Below are positions 62,917 to 64,000 of a stretch of 64,000 bases of DNA, one piece after another. The stretch is from assembly GCA_019454225.1 (NCBI GenBank), contig CP075370.1:124001-188000 (forward strand), written 5' to 3'. The stretch comes from Paracoccaceae bacterium (GTDB taxonomy: Bacteria > Pseudomonadota > Alphaproteobacteria > Rhodobacterales > Rhodobacteraceae). The position numbers and the translations under genes were made by a program. Numbering within the stretch: position 1 is the first letter of the stretch; every line of letters starts with the position of its first letter. The notes below the pieces were generated by a model. The model was not told where the DNA came from, did not search any database, and saw only the letters and a list, made by a program, of their open reading frames with translations.

Positions 62917-64000
62917 TCGCCCCCCGTGCCGATGCGCCGCCGAGCGCGCAGGCCCAGCCTGCGCTTCACCCACGGCACCTGCGACAGGATCACCAGCGTG
63001 ATGATCGTCACCAGCACCGCCGAGATCGGCCGCGTGAAGAACGCGGAATAGTCGCCATCCGCCAGCGTCATCGCACGGCGCAGGTTGCGGTCCAGCAGTT
63101 CGCCCAACACGATGCCCAGAACCAGCGGCGCCATCGGATAGTTCAGAAGCCGCAGTCCGTATCCCACGACGCCAAAGAACACGACCACCCAGATGTCGAA
63201 GATCCGTGACTGGATCGCGTAGGGACCGACAAAGCACAGCACCGCCACGATGGGCATCAGATAACTGTTCTTCACCCGCAGGATCATCACCATGGTGCGC
63301 GTCAGGCCAAGGCCGAACACCACGATCCCGATCGTGGCGATGAACAGCATCGCGATCACATCGTAGATCATCTGCGGCGTTGTCACCATCATCATCGGTC
63401 CGGGTTGCGCGCCGTGGATGATCATGGCTGCCATCAGCACCGCCGCCACGCCGGAGCCCGGAATGGCCAGCGTCAGCACCGGGATGATCGCACCGGGAAC
63501 GGCGGCATTGTTGCCGGTTTCGGCGGCCATCAGCCCCTCGACCGACCCCTTGCCGTACTGTTCGGGGTTCTTCGAGAGCCGCTTGGCCAGCGCATAGGAC
63601 GACCAGGCACCCACATCCTCGCCCACCCCCGGCAGGAGACCGATGAAGGTGCCGATCACACCCGACCGCAGCGCCGTCCAGCGATAGCGGAAGATTTCGC
63701 GCCAGCGCGGGACGATGCGGTCCGAAGCGTCGGTCACCACCCCCTCGCCCCGTCGCCGCATGACATAGAGCACCTCGGCAAACCCGAAGGCGCCGACCAT
63801 CGCAGGCAGCAGCGCGATGCCGCCCGTCATTTCGACAAAGCCGAAGGTGTAGCGTTCGTAACCGTGGAACGCCTCGCGCCCCACCATGGCAACCAGCAGG
63901 CCCAGGGCGCCCGCGATCCAGCCCTTGACCGGATCATTGCCAGACAGGTTGCCCGAGATCACGACGCCAAAGATGGCCAGCCAGAAGAACTCATACGCCC
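62913..64000 (-). CDS. Tripartite tricarboxylate transporter permease TctA (partial, N-terminus beyond window)
   Basis: The visible 362 residues cover the C-terminal two-thirds of a TctA permease: membrane segments AYEFFWLAIFGVVISG at the window edge, then SGVIGTFIGLLPGVGEDVGAWSSYALAKR, and GVVIPVLTLAIPGSGVAAVLMAAMIIHG-like core (read PGAIIPVLTLAIPGSG). The family moves carboxylates with TctB and a TctC binding protein; these would lie upstream, outside the window. It is in one operon with the AroE-like and Otn genes, so it probably imports their acid substrate. Confidence 0.93.
   Translation of the reverse strand, partial: AYEFFWLAIFGVVISGNLSGNDPVKGWIAGALGLLVAMVGREAFHGYERYTFGFVEMTGGIALLPAMVGAFGFAEVLYVMRRRGEGVVTDASDRIVPRWREIFRYRWTALRSGVIGTFIGLLPGVGEDVGAWSSYALAKRLSKNPEQYGKGSVEGLMAAETGNNAAVPGAIIPVLTLAIPGSGVAAVLMAAMIIHGAQPGPMMMVTTPQMIYDVIAMLFIATIGIVVFGLGLTRTMVMILRVKNSYLMPIVAVLCFVGPYAIQSRIFDIWVVVFFGVVGYGLRLLNYPMAPLVLGIVLGELLDRNLRRAMTLADGDYSAFFTRPISAVLVTIITLVILSQVPWVKRRLGLRARRRIGTGGE

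Noticed and set aside
1-64000. CRISPR arrays, prophage or integrative element
   Set aside because: No regularly spaced repeats, integrase, transposase, phage structural genes or attachment-site duplication next to the tRNA were noticed.

Overview
The window is high-GC chromosomal DNA that looks like a member of the Rhodobacteraceae (Alphaproteobacteria). The basis is dense operons with ATGA/TGATG start-stop overlaps, a DUF2794 gene, IalB-type and EF-hand secreted proteins, the rsfS-rlmH pair, and TRAP and TctA carbohydrate-acid transporters. About 60 protein genes and one tRNA are supported; most long ORFs on the opposite strands are high-GC shadows. No phage, integrase, transposase, CRISPR array or rRNA was seen.

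Left part (1-28.7 kb), mostly core metabolism. An EF-hand protein (cut by the window edge) diverges from a LysR regulator; then asd and two MFS transporters. A minus-strand operon (10.1 to 5.1 kb) encodes an SDR, DgoK, DgoA, an SMP-30 lactonase and a GH42 beta-galactosidase, i.e. most of an oxidative (De Ley-Doudoroff) galactose pathway. rsfS-rlmH follow. leuC and leuD are separated by an unusual AT-richer gene for a zinc-ribbon membrane protein; leuB lies 2.4 kb further on, after a membrane protein gene and a nuclease-fold gene without a normal start codon. Next come a DMT-family transporter, tRNA-Pro(CGG), an operon for DUF2794, cupin, P1 peptidase, HAD hydrolase and ornithine-cyclodeaminase-like proteins, an R. 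etli-type asparaginase, rlmN, a YcaQ-like DNA glycosylase, a LOG protein and dapD.

Right part (28.7-64 kb), an almost continuous catabolic island for sugar acids and related polyols. It holds an enolase-superfamily dehydratase, a fused GMC dehydrogenase, a DctPQM TRAP transporter, two Gfo/Idh/MocA dehydrogenases, a LacI regulator, an IlvD/Edd-type dehydratase, a second GMC enzyme, an aldehyde dehydrogenase, three DHDPS-family lyases, a CoA-transferase, an enoyl-CoA hydratase, a sugar isomerase and a pentulose kinase. Embedded in it is a complete nickel-pincer cofactor system: LarB, LarC, LarE and a LarA-family enzyme that keeps all four key catalytic residues. Eight near-palindromes related to TGTAAGCGCTTACA lie in its intergenic regions and point to one LacI-controlled regulon from about 29.9 to 49.9 kb.

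The last 8 kb adds an IclR-controlled unit (DHDPS-family protein plus DhaK/DhaL kinase) and a converging tetronate operon (OtnK, OtnC, OtnI) with an atypical AroE-like dehydrogenase and a TctA permease running off the end. The inferred logic is uptake of acidic sugars, oxidation by GMC/ALDH/Gfo-Idh enzymes, nickel-dependent epimerisation at C2, dehydration to 2-keto-3-deoxy acids, and cleavage or phosphorylation into central metabolism. The true substrate cannot be read from sequence.
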